Shown here: positions 1-7,422 of the stretch, piece after piece | How the letters are laid out: every line of letters starts with the position of its first letter | Position numbering within the stretch: position 1 is the first letter of the stretch | Assembly: GCA_001942045.1 (NCBI GenBank) | Contig: MSTD01000009.1 | Location: 19,406-44,912, forward strand | Direction: 5' to 3' | DNA length: 25,507 nucleotides | Source of the DNA: Mycolicibacterium porcinum | Lineage (GTDB): Bacteria > Actinomycetota > Actinomycetes > Mycobacteriales > Mycobacteriaceae | Program-made: the position numbers and the translations under genes | Notes under the pieces: generated by a model | The model's database searches: none | Told to the model about the DNA's origin: nothing | Seen by the model: only the letters and a program-made list of their open reading frames with translations

Positions 1-1037
1 ACGCCGATCTCCCCGTCCCTCCGGATCGAGCAGATCGCGCTGTGCCCTTGGGCTTTCACGTTGTGGGTGACCGCGTCGAGAATGCGGATGTTGCGCCGTT
101 GGGTGCCGACCGGGTCGAGCCGGTCCGGTGGCGTGCCGACCCGGACCATGGTCGGCAGGTAGGGACCGCCGGCGCGCAGGCCGAGCGCCAGGGCCCGGGC
201 GTCGGCGTCGCGGTCGTCGGCGATCCGCCCGGCCAGGACATCGTCGATCAACCCGCTCTGGGCCTGATGTTCCAGGCCGGACCGGCCGCGTTCGGCCATG
301 CGGTGCAGAGCCAACGCCTGCGCGGCGCGTTCCAGGACCATCGTGGTCTTGGCCGGTGCGGACGGGGCGTGCGGAACGATCAGCCGGCCCCACTCCTCGG
401 CGCGAGGGCCGACCGCGGTTGTGGCCCAGGGTTCGGTCATGGCCCGGGACCGGCGCTGCCAGTCGGCGAGCACGATGGTGGCAGGCTCGTTGCGGGGAGA
501 GATCGCCAGCACCTGGTGCGAGAGGTCCTCGAGTACCACCGATTCGTCGATCATCTCGGCCGCTGCGCGCACGATGTCGGCCATCGTCGGGCGCTTCATG
601 CTCAACTCGGTGAAGGTCTTGTGGGTGCGGTGGGCGAATTCGAGTTCCTCGTACTGGTCGGCGACGATCAGCCGGTGCACCGCCTCGGTGACCTCGACGA
701 ACTTTGTCTCCCGATGCAGCACCACGAGCGCCAGGCCCAGTGTCTGAGCTGTCTTGCCGACGCTGTCGGGCAGCGATTCGATGCGGGTGCCCAGTTCGAC
801 GACCACCCCGACGACGCCGGCGCGCTGCATACGTCGCAGGTAGTCACGGGGTGCGTCGCGAAGTGCGGCGCCGGTGGTGAGCACCAGTTCGCCGCCCTGC
901 AGGAGTCCGGCGAGGTCGGGCATGTCGCTGACGTGGACCCAGCGCACCGGACGATCGAGTTGTTGCGCGCTGAGTACCTCGGGTTCGCCGGCTCGCACCA
1001 CCGGGAGCTCGATGATGTCGCGGACGGTCGGGATCAT
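1..1037 (-). CDS. PucR-family transcriptional regulator (3' end cut by window edge)
   Basis: The minus-strand frame starts at ATG 1037 (MIPTVRDIIELPVV...) and stays open to base 1, giving at least 345 codons with no stop. Residues 1-125 read as a PucR N-terminal ligand-sensing domain, with the typical VRDIIELPVV opening and the segment LLQGGELVLTTG. Residues 125-345 form the middle region, including the typical GGPYLPTMVRVG stretch near residue 295. Family members usually run to about 500-550 residues and end in a PucR-type helix-turn-helix, so the DNA-binding part lies outside the window. The gene is divergent from the semialdehyde dehydrogenase/aminotransferase pair with 113 bases between starts, so that pair is its likely target (inference). 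The start codon sits 6 bases after a TANNNT-type -10 box, which fits a leaderless mRNA. Family assignment is firm; the ligand is unknown. Confidence 0.85.
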   Translation of the reverse strand, partial: MIPTVRDIIELPVVRAGEPEVLSAQQLDRPVRWVHVSDMPDLAGLLQGGELVLTTGAALRDAPRDYLRRMQRAGVVGVVVELGTRIESLPDSVGKTAQTLGLALVVLHRETKFVEVTEAVHRLIVADQYEELEFAHRTHKTFTELSMKRPTMADIVRAAAEMIDESVVLEDLSHQVLAISPRNEPATIVLADWQRRSRAMTEPWATTAVGPRAEEWGRLIVPHAPSAPAKTTMVLERAAQALALHRMAERGRSGLEHQAQSGLIDDVLAGRIADDRDADARALALGLRAGGPYLPTMVRVGTPPDRLDPVGTQRRNIRILDAVTHNVKAQGHSAICSIRRDGEIG

Positions 1038-1052
1038 TTACAAAGTGTAATG
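1035..1052. promoter_or_regulatory. Candidate leaderless pucR promoter with overlapping palindrome
   Basis: On the minus strand TACACT (1049-1044) is followed by six bases and then the pucR ATG, the usual geometry of mycobacterial leaderless promoters. The same bases form a perfect inverted repeat, TTACA-AAG-TGTAA (1038-1050), which extends with one skipped base to CAT...ATG at 1035-1052. An operator here would allow autoregulation. No clear -35 element is visible. The remaining intergenic bases up to 1134 show no convincing second promoter, although one for the dehydrogenase must exist. Confidence 0.4.
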
Positions 1053-1134
1053 AACGAGTCAATCAGACTTACAGGTTGATCGGCCGTTAGGTGTTGTCGG
1101 TGGCTCAGAGTGATAGCCGTACCCCCAACGCCAC

Positions 1135-1141
1135 AGGAAGG
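1135..1141 (+). promoter_or_regulatory. Ribosome binding site of the semialdehyde dehydrogenase gene
   Basis: AGGAAGG ends nine bases before ATG 1151. It decides the start in favour of 1151 over the upstream in-frame start codon at 1091, because the 20 extra residues encoded there do not resemble the family. Confidence 0.7.
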
Positions 1142-1150
1142 TTCGGACCC

Positions 1151-2644
1151 ATGAGCAATGTCATCCAGCACTGGCGCGACGGCAAGGTATTTGCCGGCAC
1201 TTCGACCGCCACCGCCCCGGTGACCAATCCGGCCACGGGCGCGGTCACCGGCGAGGTCGCACTGGCCAGCGTGGATGACGCCCGTGCGGTGATCGACGCC
1301 GCGGTCGCGGCCTTCCCGGCCTGGCGTGACACGTCGCTCGCCAAGCGCACCTCGGTGCTGTTCGCCTTCCGGGAGCTGCTCAACGCCCGCAAGGAAGAGC
1401 TCGCCGCGCTCATCACCGCCGAGCACGGCAAGGTGCTGTCCGATGCGCTCGGTGAGGTGAGCCGTGGCCTGGAGGTCGTCGAATTCGCCTGCGGCATCCC
1501 GAGTCTGCTGAAGGGCGGATTCACCGAAAACGCCTCGACCAACGTCGACGTGCACTCCGTGCTGCAGCCGCTGGGACCGGTCGGCATCATCTCGCCGTTC
1601 AACTTCCCGGCCATGGTGCCGATGTGGTTCTTCCCGATCGCCATCGCCGCGGGCAACACCGTGGTGCTCAAGCCGTCGGAGAAGGATCCGTCGTCGTCGC
1701 TGTGGATGGCCCGGCTGTGGGCTGAGGCCGGCCTGCCCGAGGGCGTGTTCAACGTGCTGCAGGGTGACAAGACCGCGGTCGACGAGCTGCTGACCAACCC
1801 CAAGATCAAGGCGATCTCGTTCGTCGGCTCCACCCCGATCGCGCAGTACGTCTACGCCACGGCCACCGCGGCCGGCAAGCGCGTGCAGGCACTCGGCGGG
1901 GCCAAGAACCACGCGGTGATCCTGCCCGACGCCGATCTGGACCTGGCCGCCGACGCCATGGTCAATGCCGGCTTCGGTTCCGCCGGTGAGCGCTGCATGG
2001 CCATCTCGGCCGCCGTCGCCGTCGGCCCGATCGCCGATGATCTGGTGGCCAAGATCGCCGAGCGCGCCGCCACCATCAAAACCGGTGACGGAACCAAGGA
2101 TTCGGACATGGGTCCGCTGGTCACCAAGGTCCACCGCGACAAGGTGGCGTCCTACATCGATGCCGGCGAGGCCGACGGTGCCAAGGTCGTGCTCGACGGC
2201 CGCACCGTGATCGCCAACGGTGGGGCCGACGGATTCTGGCTGGGCCCGACCCTGCTCGACAACGTCACCCCGCAGATGAGCGTCTACACCGACGAGATCT
2301 TCGGCCCGGTGCTGTCGGTGCTGCGGGTGGAGACCTACGACGAGGCTCTCGAGTTGATCAACAACAACCCCTACGGCAACGGCACGGCGATCTTCACCAA
2401 CGACGGCGGTGCCGCGCGGCGGTTCCAGAACGAGGTCGAGGTCGGCATGGTCGGCATCAACGTGCCGATCCCGGTTCCGATGGCCTACTTCAGCTTTGGC
2501 GGCTGGAAGGCATCGCTGTTCGGCGACAGCCACGCGCACGGCACCGAAGGCGTCCACTTCTTCACCCGGACCAAGGCCATCACCACCCGCTGGTTGGACC
2601 CCAGCCACGGGGGCATCAACCTCGGGTTCCCCGAGAACAAGTGA
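1151..2644 (+). CDS. mmsA: CoA-acylating methylmalonate/malonate-semialdehyde dehydrogenase
   Basis: This 497-residue protein is a full-length aldehyde dehydrogenase of the MmsA type. It oxidises methylmalonate or malonate semialdehyde with NAD+ and CoA, giving propionyl-CoA or acetyl-CoA plus CO2. Family signs are the opening IQHWRDGK, the SPFNFPAMVPMWFFPIA cofactor segment, LKPSEKDPSSS, SFVGSTPIA, and the catalytic cysteine Cys282 in GSAGERCMAIS. The tail KAITTRW is also characteristic. The start is set by a good ribosome binding site. The aminotransferase gene follows after 13 bases, so the two are probably co-transcribed. With that partner the substrate may be malonate semialdehyde from beta-alanine, as in the Pseudomonas BauA-BauC pair; valine breakdown is the alternative. 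Family certain, physiological substrate inferred. Confidence 0.93.
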   Translation: MSNVIQHWRDGKVFAGTSTATAPVTNPATGAVTGEVALASVDDARAVIDAAVAAFPAWRDTSLAKRTSVLFAFRELLNARKEELAALITAEHGKVLSDALGEVSRGLEVVEFACGIPSLLKGGFTENASTNVDVHSVLQPLGPVGIISPFNFPAMVPMWFFPIAIAAGNTVVLKPSEKDPSSSLWMARLWAEAGLPEGVFNVLQGDKTAVDELLTNPKIKAISFVGSTPIAQYVYATATAAGKRVQALGGAKNHAVILPDADLDLAADAMVNAGFGSAGERCMAISAAVAVGPIADDLVAKIAERAATIKTGDGTKDSDMGPLVTKVHRDKVASYIDAGEADGAKVVLDGRTVIANGGADGFWLGPTLLDNVTPQMSVYTDEIFGPVLSVLRVETYDEALELINNNPYGNGTAIFTNDGGAARRFQNEVEVGMVGINVPIPVPMAYFSFGGWKASLFGDSHAHGTEGVHFFTRTKAITTRWLDPSHGGINLGFPENK

Positions 2645-2657
2645 GAGAATTCCACTC

Positions 2658-4043
2658 ATGACTGTGACTCAAGAGTCCTCCGTGCTGCCCAACGGGCTGA
2701 CCGTCGAGGCGGCGAAGGCCGAGGCTGCGCGGGCCTATGAACTCGACCGCGCACACGTGTTCCACTCCTGGTCCGCCCAGGAGGAGATCTCGCCGATGAC
2801 CATCACCGCCGCCGAGGGTTCCTACGTGTGGGACGGCGACGGCAACCGGTTGCTGGACTTCTCCTGCCAGCTGGTCAACACCAACATCGGGCACCAGCAC
2901 CCGAAAGTTGTTGCCGCCATTGCCGAGCAGGCAGCCAAGCTGTGCACGGTGGCCCCGCAGTACGCCAACGCGGCCCGCTCGGAGGCGGCCCGGCTGATCG
3001 CCGAGCGCACCCCCGGCGAGCTGAACAAGGTGTTCTTCACCAACGGTGGTGCCGACGCCGTCGAGCACGCGGTCCGCATGGCCCGCCTGCACACCGGCCG
3101 CTACAAGGTGCTGTCGCGGTACCGCGCCTACCACGGTGGTACCGACACCGCGATCAACCTGACCGGTGACCCGCGGCGCTGGCCCAACGATCGCGGCAAC
3201 GCCGGCATCGTGCACTTCAACGGACCGTTCCTGTACCGCTCGTCGTTCTACGCCGAGACCGAGGAACAGGAATCGCAGCGCGCGCTGGAGTACCTCGACA
3301 AGCTGATCCAGATGGAGGGCCCGTCGACCATCGCCGCGATCATCCTTGAGTCGATCCCGGGTACCGCGGGCATCATGGTGCCCCCGCCCGGATACATGGC
3401 CGGCGTGCGGGAGATCTGCGACCGCTACGGCATCGTGTTCATCGCCGACGAGGTGATGGCAGGCTTCGGCCGCAGCGGAAAATGGTTCTCCATCGAGCAT
3501 TTCGACGTGGTGCCCGATCTGATGACCTTCGCCAAGGGGGTCAACTCCGGTTACGTTCCGCTCGGCGGCGTGGCGATCAGCCCGGCCATCTACGAGACGT
3601 TCGCGCATCGGTCCTACCCGGGCGGGCTCACGTACTCCGGGCATCCGCTGGCCACCGCGGCCGCCGTCGCGACCATCAACGCGATGGCCGACGAGGGCAT
3701 GGTCGAGAACGCGGCCAAGATCGGTGCCGAGGTACTGGCTCCCGGTCTGGCTGAGTTGGCCGCCAAGCATCGCAGCATCGGTGAGGTCCGCGGTGCTGGT
3801 GTGTTCTGGGCCGTCGAACTCGTCGCCGACCAGGCGACCCGGGAACCGTTGGCGCCCTACGGTGGCTCCAGCCCGGCGATGAACGCCGTGGTCGGTGCGT
3901 GCAAGGCCAACGGCCTGCTGCCGTTCGCCAACTTCAACCGCATCCATGTGGTGCCGCCGTGCAACGTGACCGAAGAGGAGGCGCGCGAGGGTCTGGCGAT
4001 CCTGGACTCCGCGCTCGACGTGGCCGATCAGCACACCAACTGA
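2658..4043 (+). CDS. Class-III PLP-dependent aminotransferase (omega-amino acid:pyruvate type)
   Basis: This 461-residue fold-type I, class-III aminotransferase moves an amino group from an omega-amino acid (beta-alanine, GABA, taurine or a similar amine) to a keto acid using pyridoxal phosphate. Visible motifs are the substrate-pocket start HVFHSWSAQ, the phosphate-binding FFTNGGADAVEHAVRMA, the aspartate of IVFIADEVMAGFGRSGKW, and the PLP lysine Lys293 in TFAKGVNSGY. The chosen start is ATG 2658; an upstream extension would run antisense-like through mmsA. The neighbouring MmsA would take the semialdehyde product onward, and the divergent PucR protein is the likely regulator. The exact amine substrate cannot be read from the sequence; beta-alanine is the best guess from context. 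Confidence 0.88.
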   Translation: MTVTQESSVLPNGLTVEAAKAEAARAYELDRAHVFHSWSAQEEISPMTITAAEGSYVWDGDGNRLLDFSCQLVNTNIGHQHPKVVAAIAEQAAKLCTVAPQYANAARSEAARLIAERTPGELNKVFFTNGGADAVEHAVRMARLHTGRYKVLSRYRAYHGGTDTAINLTGDPRRWPNDRGNAGIVHFNGPFLYRSSFYAETEEQESQRALEYLDKLIQMEGPSTIAAIILESIPGTAGIMVPPPGYMAGVREICDRYGIVFIADEVMAGFGRSGKWFSIEHFDVVPDLMTFAKGVNSGYVPLGGVAISPAIYETFAHRSYPGGLTYSGHPLATAAAVATINAMADEGMVENAAKIGAEVLAPGLAELAAKHRSIGEVRGAGVFWAVELVADQATREPLAPYGGSSPAMNAVVGACKANGLLPFANFNRIHVVPPCNVTEEEAREGLAILDSALDVADQHTN

Positions 4044-4057
4044 TCTCGCGACGAGAA

Positions 4058-4094
4058 ATGGCCCGGCCCTGCGGTTTCCGCACGGCCGGGCCAT
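4058..4094. terminator. Bidirectional hairpin terminator between convergent genes
   Basis: A 17-bp stem with one mismatch and a TTT loop (arms 4058-4074 and 4078-4094, beginning ATGGCCCGGCC) lies 14 bases after the aminotransferase stop and 6 bases from the stop of the convergent minus-strand gene. No long T-run follows, which is common for mycobacterial hairpins. It can serve both strands. Confidence 0.7.
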
Positions 4095-4100
4095 CGGCGT

Positions 4101-4388
4101 TCAGCGGCCGCGGTTGCGGTCGATGATCAGGTCCTTGATCTCGGCGAGGTGTTCGTCCACTGAGCGGAAGCGGGCGCGGGTCTCTTGACGGAAATCGGTC
4201 AGTTCATGTTCGACCGAGGTGAGCCGGCCCTCAACCGACGTGAGGCGTCCCTCGACGGAAGTGAGCCGCAGCGAGTGCTCCCGTTGATTGGCACCCAACG
4301 CATTGACCGCGGCGAGCACCGCGCGGTAGTCGCCCTGTGAGGCTTCCAGCGCGGCGACGCGGGCTTCCAGATCGTCCAAGGCGGCCAT
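4101..4388 (-). CDS. Small coiled-coil protein with LTSVEGR heptads
   Basis: This 95-residue hypothetical protein starts at ATG 4388 (MAALDDLEARVAAL). It is almost wholly predicted helix: a leucine/alanine heptad segment at residues 1-35, then LTSVEGR-LTSVEGR-LTSVEHE near 42-62, then a charged tail ending DLIIDRNRGR. The pattern suggests a parallel coiled-coil oligomer in the cytoplasm; there is no signal peptide or membrane segment. An alternative ATG at 4424 would add 12 residues. I cannot assign a function. It faces the aminotransferase gene across a shared hairpin and is divergent from the HAD hydrolase gene. It is a likely real gene because the heptad repeat is coherent in this frame only. 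Confidence 0.6.
   Translation of the reverse strand: MAALDDLEARVAALEASQGDYRAVLAAVNALGANQREHSLRLTSVEGRLTSVEGRLTSVEHELTDFRQETRARFRSVDEHLAEIKDLIIDRNRGR
4210..4272. repeat. Three 21-bp tandem repeats encoding heptads
   Basis: Three imperfect 21-base units (4210-4230, 4231-4251, 4252-4272), each built around TCGACCGAGGTGAGCCG-like sequence, encode on the minus strand three consecutive seven-residue units of the coiled-coil protein. The unit length equals exactly two helical turns, so copy-number change would keep the heptad register. Confidence 0.75.
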
Positions 4389-4481
4389 CGCCCCATCGTA
4401 AGGGCGTGCGGAGGCGACGGCCATGCCATCGCGACACCCTGTGGATAACTCCGTTGGCCCCTGAACCGCGGCGCAAATTGG

Positions 4482-4493
4482 GACACTGGACCC
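4482..4493 (+). promoter_or_regulatory. Candidate -10 element for a leaderless HAD transcript
   Basis: GACACT (4482-4487) is followed by six bases and then GTG 4494, the same spacing as at the pucR start. No ribosome binding site precedes this GTG, which supports a leaderless mRNA. The first base differs from the TANNNT consensus and no clear -35 is seen, so this is tentative. Confidence 0.3.
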
Positions 4494-5267
4494 GTGCGTC
4501 CACCTGCCCAGTGCTGGCTAACCGACATGGACGGCGTCCTGGTGCGCGAAGAACACGCGCTGCCGGGCGCCGCCGAGTTCCTGCAGACCCTGGCCGACAA
4601 ACAGCGGCCGTTCCTGGTGCTGACCAACAACTCGATCTTCACGCCGCGCGATCTCGCGGCGAGGCTGGCGCGCTCCGGGCTGATCGTGCCGGAGACATCC
4701 ATCTGGACGTCGGCCCTGGCCACCGCCGCGTTCCTGGCCGATCAGCAGCCGGGCGGCTCGGCCTATGTGATCGGTGAGGCCGGGCTGACCACCGCGCTGC
4801 ACGAGGTCGGTTACACCCTGACCGACATCGAACCGGACTACGTGGTGTTGGGCGAGACCCGGACGTACTCGTTCGAGGCGATCACCAAGGCGGTCCGACT
4901 GATCCTCGGCGGGGCTCGGTTCATCGCCACCAACCCCGATGTCAGCGGCCCATCCGCCGAGGGACCGCTACCCGCGACGGGCTCGGTGGCCGCGATGATC
5001 ACCAAGGCCACCGGACGCGACCCCTACTTCGTCGGCAAGCCCAATCCGATGATGTTCCGCAGCGCCCTGAATCGGATCGAGGCACATTCGGAGAACACCG
5101 TGATGGTGGGGGACCGGATGGACACCGATGTCGTGGCCGGGATCGAAGCCGGGCTGGACACCATCCTGGTGCTCACCGGCTCGACCTCGGTAGAGGACAT
5201 CGAACGTTATCCGTTCCGGCCCAGCCGGGTGCTGCCGTCGATCGCCGAGGCGATCGAGCTGATCTGA
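4494..5267 (+). CDS. HAD-IIA (NagD-like) sugar/nucleotide phosphatase
   Basis: This 257-residue cytoplasmic HAD-superfamily hydrolase has the nucleophile motif TDMDGVL (Asp11 and Asp13), motif II LVLTNNS, the motif III lysine in VGKPNPMMF and motif [11 protein letters not shown]. The large C2-type cap between motifs II and III, and the KPNP signature, place it in the HAD-IIA/NagD branch. That branch dephosphorylates small phosphates such as UMP, p-nitrophenyl phosphate or sugar phosphates. The start is GTG 4494; the next in-frame start, ATG 4527, falls inside motif I, so it is excluded. The stop codon directly abuts the ATG of the E1 gene, which implies co-transcription and translational coupling. 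The true substrate is unknown. Confidence 0.88.
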   Translation: MRPPAQCWLTDMDGVLVREEHALPGAAEFLQTLADKQRPFLVLTNNSIFTPRDLAARLARSGLIVPETSIWTSALATAAFLADQQPGGSAYVIGEAGLTTALHEVGYTLTDIEPDYVVLGETRTYSFEAITKAVRLILGGARFIATNPDVSGPSAEGPLPATGSVAAMITKATGRDPYFVGKPNPMMFRSALNRIEAHSENTVMVGDRMDTDVVAGIEAGLDTILVLTGSTSVEDIERYPFRPSRVLPSIAEAIELI

Positions 5268-7412
5268 ATGACGATCGAGCCCATCGACGCGTACTTCACC
5301 GCGACGGTCTCGGCGCTCGCCGCGCCGCAGCCGCGAGACGCGCCCGCGCTGCATGTCCCGAATCCCTTGGCGCTCTTCGATGCCCAGCTGGGCAGCAGGC
5401 ATCTGGACCTGGCCGCCCGCTGGCTGCGCGCTCAAGGCAAGGGTTTCTACACCATCGGATCGTCGGGCCACGAGGGCAATGCCGCCGTCGCCGCGGCGCT
5501 GCGTCCTACCGATCCGGCGCTGTTGCACTACCGGTCGGGCGGCTTCTACCTGGCCCGCGCCGCGCAGGTCGACGGCTCCGATCCGCTGCGCGACGTGCTG
5601 CTCGGACTGGTGGCGGCCACCGGCGAGCCCATCTCCGGCGGACGGCACAAGGTGTTCGGCCGTCACGACCTCAACATCATTCCGCAGACCTCCACCATCG
5701 CCTCCCACCTGCCACGCTCGGTCGGGGTCGCGTTCTCGATCGCCCGCACCCGCAAGCTCGGCGTGGCCTGCCCTTGGCCGGAGGACGCGGTCACGGTGTG
5801 CAGTTTCGGTGACGCCTCGGCCAACCACTCGACGACCGTCGGCGCCGTCAACGCGGCGTTGCACGCCAACTACCAGGGCCTGCCGGTGCCGCTGCTGTTC
5901 GTCTGTGAGGACAACGGGATCGGAATCAGTACCCCGACGCCGCGGGGCTGGATTGCCCGCGCTTATCGGGACCGCGAGGGGCTGAGGTACTTCGCGGCCG
6001 ACGGATGCGATCTGGCGGACGCGATCGACACCGCACGCGCTGCGGCCGATTGGGTTCGCCGTGAGCGCAAGCCGGCGTTCCTGCATCTGCGGACGGTGCG
6101 GCTGATGGGGCACGCCGGCAGCGACTACGAGCAGGCCTACCGGCAGCCCGCCGACATCGTCGCCGACTATGACCGTGACCCGGTACTGAACACCGCGAGA
6201 ACGCTTGTGGCTCACGGCGTCCTGACTCCGGAGCAGGTTCTGCGAACCTATGAGGCCAAGCGGGCCGAGGTGATGGGCCTGGCCCGTGACATCAGCGGAA
6301 GCCCGCAGTTGGACAGCGCCAAGGCAGTGATGCAACCGCTACGCGAAACCCTCGATGACGCCAGAGTGGTTTCCGTCGTCGCCCCGGGTGAGCCCGGTGG
6401 GCCGCCGCTGACCCTGGCCCTGGCCATCAACCGGGCGCTGCAGGACGTGCTGCAGGCGCACCCGGAGACGATCGTGTTCGGCGAGGACATCGCTCGCAAG
6501 GGCGGGGTGTACGGCGTGACCCGCGGATTGCAGGCCGCTGCGGGGCCGGCCCGGGTCTTCGACACCCTGCTCGACGAACAGACGATTCTCGGCCTGGCCC
6601 TGGGGGCCGGGGTGTCGGGCCTGCTGCCGATCCCGGAGATCCAGTACCTGGCCTATCTGCACAACGCCGCCGACCAGATCCGCGGCGAGGGAGCCACGCT
6701 CCAGTTCTTCTCCAACCGTCAGTACCGGAATCCGATGGTGGTGCGGATCGCGGGCTACGGCTACCAGAAGGGATTCGGCGGCCACTTTCACAACGACGAC
6801 TCGATCGCCGCGATCCGTGACATCCCCGGGGTGGTGATCGCCTCGCCGGCCCGGCCCGACGATGCGGCCGCGATGTTGCACACCTGCGTCGCCGCGGCGA
6901 AAACCGCAGGCGCCGTGTGCATCTACCTCGAACCGATCGCCCTGTATCACACCAAGGACCTGTATGACGACGGTGATCAGGAATGGTTGGCGCCCTACCC
7001 GGCCGAGCCGGTGCGCATCGGTGCGGCCCGCACCTACGGCGCCGGTACGGACCTGACCATCCTGACGTTCGGCAACGGATTGTGGATGAGCCTGCGGGTG
7101 GCCCGTCGCCTGGAGCAGGCCGGGATCGCCGCGCGGGTGGTCGACCTGCGCTGGTTGTCGCCGCTGCCAGTCGAGGACATGCTGCGCGAGGTGGACGCGA
7201 CCGGCCGGGTGCTCATCGTCGACGAGACCCGCCGCACCGGAGGCGTGGGGGAAGGCGTGCTGGCCGAACTCATCGCTCACGGCTTCACCGGCAGCGTGCA
7301 GCGCGTCGCCAGTGCCGACAGCTTCATCCCGCTCGGCGATGCCGCGCTGCAGGTGTTGCTGTCCGAGGACACCATCGAGGCCGCCGCGGTGAAACTGGTC
7401 GGCGCACGATAG
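5268..7412 (+). CDS. Fused E1 alpha/beta thiamine-diphosphate 2-oxoacid dehydrogenase
   Basis: This 714-residue protein joins both halves of a heterotetrameric-type E1. Residues about 25-340 are the alpha part: YTIGSSGHEGN, HYRSGGFYLA, and the ThDP-binding motif starting G181-D182-A183 and ending at N216 in CEDNGIGIS. Residues about 380-714 are the beta part: FGEDIARKGGVYGVTRGL, the segment GYGYQKGFGGHFHND, then the C-terminal transketolase-like domain with VDETRRTGGVGEGV. It should decarboxylate a 2-oxoacid and hand the acyl group to a lipoyl E2. No E2, E3 or lipoyl domain is encoded nearby, so it either borrows a distant E2 or acts alone. Expected substrates are pyruvate or branched-chain oxoacids, but the specificity is not readable. 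The CoA-transferase follows after 10 bases. Confidence 0.88.
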   Translation: MTIEPIDAYFTATVSALAAPQPRDAPALHVPNPLALFDAQLGSRHLDLAARWLRAQGKGFYTIGSSGHEGNAAVAAALRPTDPALLHYRSGGFYLARAAQVDGSDPLRDVLLGLVAATGEPISGGRHKVFGRHDLNIIPQTSTIASHLPRSVGVAFSIARTRKLGVACPWPEDAVTVCSFGDASANHSTTVGAVNAALHANYQGLPVPLLFVCEDNGIGISTPTPRGWIARAYRDREGLRYFAADGCDLADAIDTARAAADWVRRERKPAFLHLRTVRLMGHAGSDYEQAYRQPADIVADYDRDPVLNTARTLVAHGVLTPEQVLRTYEAKRAEVMGLARDISGSPQLDSAKAVMQPLRETLDDARVVSVVAPGEPGGPPLTLALAINRALQDVLQAHPETIVFGEDIARKGGVYGVTRGLQAAAGPARVFDTLLDEQTILGLALGAGVSGLLPIPEIQYLAYLHNAADQIRGEGATLQFFSNRQYRNPMVVRIAGYGYQKGFGGHFHNDDSIAAIRDIPGVVIASPARPDDAAAMLHTCVAAAKTAGAVCIYLEPIALYHTKDLYDDGDQEWLAPYPAEPVRIGAARTYGAGTDLTILTFGNGLWMSLRVARRLEQAGIAARVVDLRWLSPLPVEDMLREVDATGRVLIVDETRRTGGVGEGVLAELIAHGFTGSVQRVASADSFIPLGDAALQVLLSEDTIEAAAVKLVGAR

Positions 7413-7422
7413 CTTGACTGGC

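Noticed and set aside
42..1079. Plus-strand open frame of 345 codons opposite the PucR gene
   Set aside because: The minus-strand reading gives a clear PucR protein; the plus-strand translation has no recognisable domain.
1087..1092. TTAGGT upstream of mmsA as an IdeR half-site
   Set aside because: The remaining 13 positions do not follow the iron-box consensus, and the downstream genes have no iron role.
1034..2659. Long minus-strand open frame (541 codons) opposite mmsA
   Set aside because: It is a GC-skew shadow of the real gene: low-complexity Gly/Arg/His-rich translation, no motifs, and it covers the mmsA start region.
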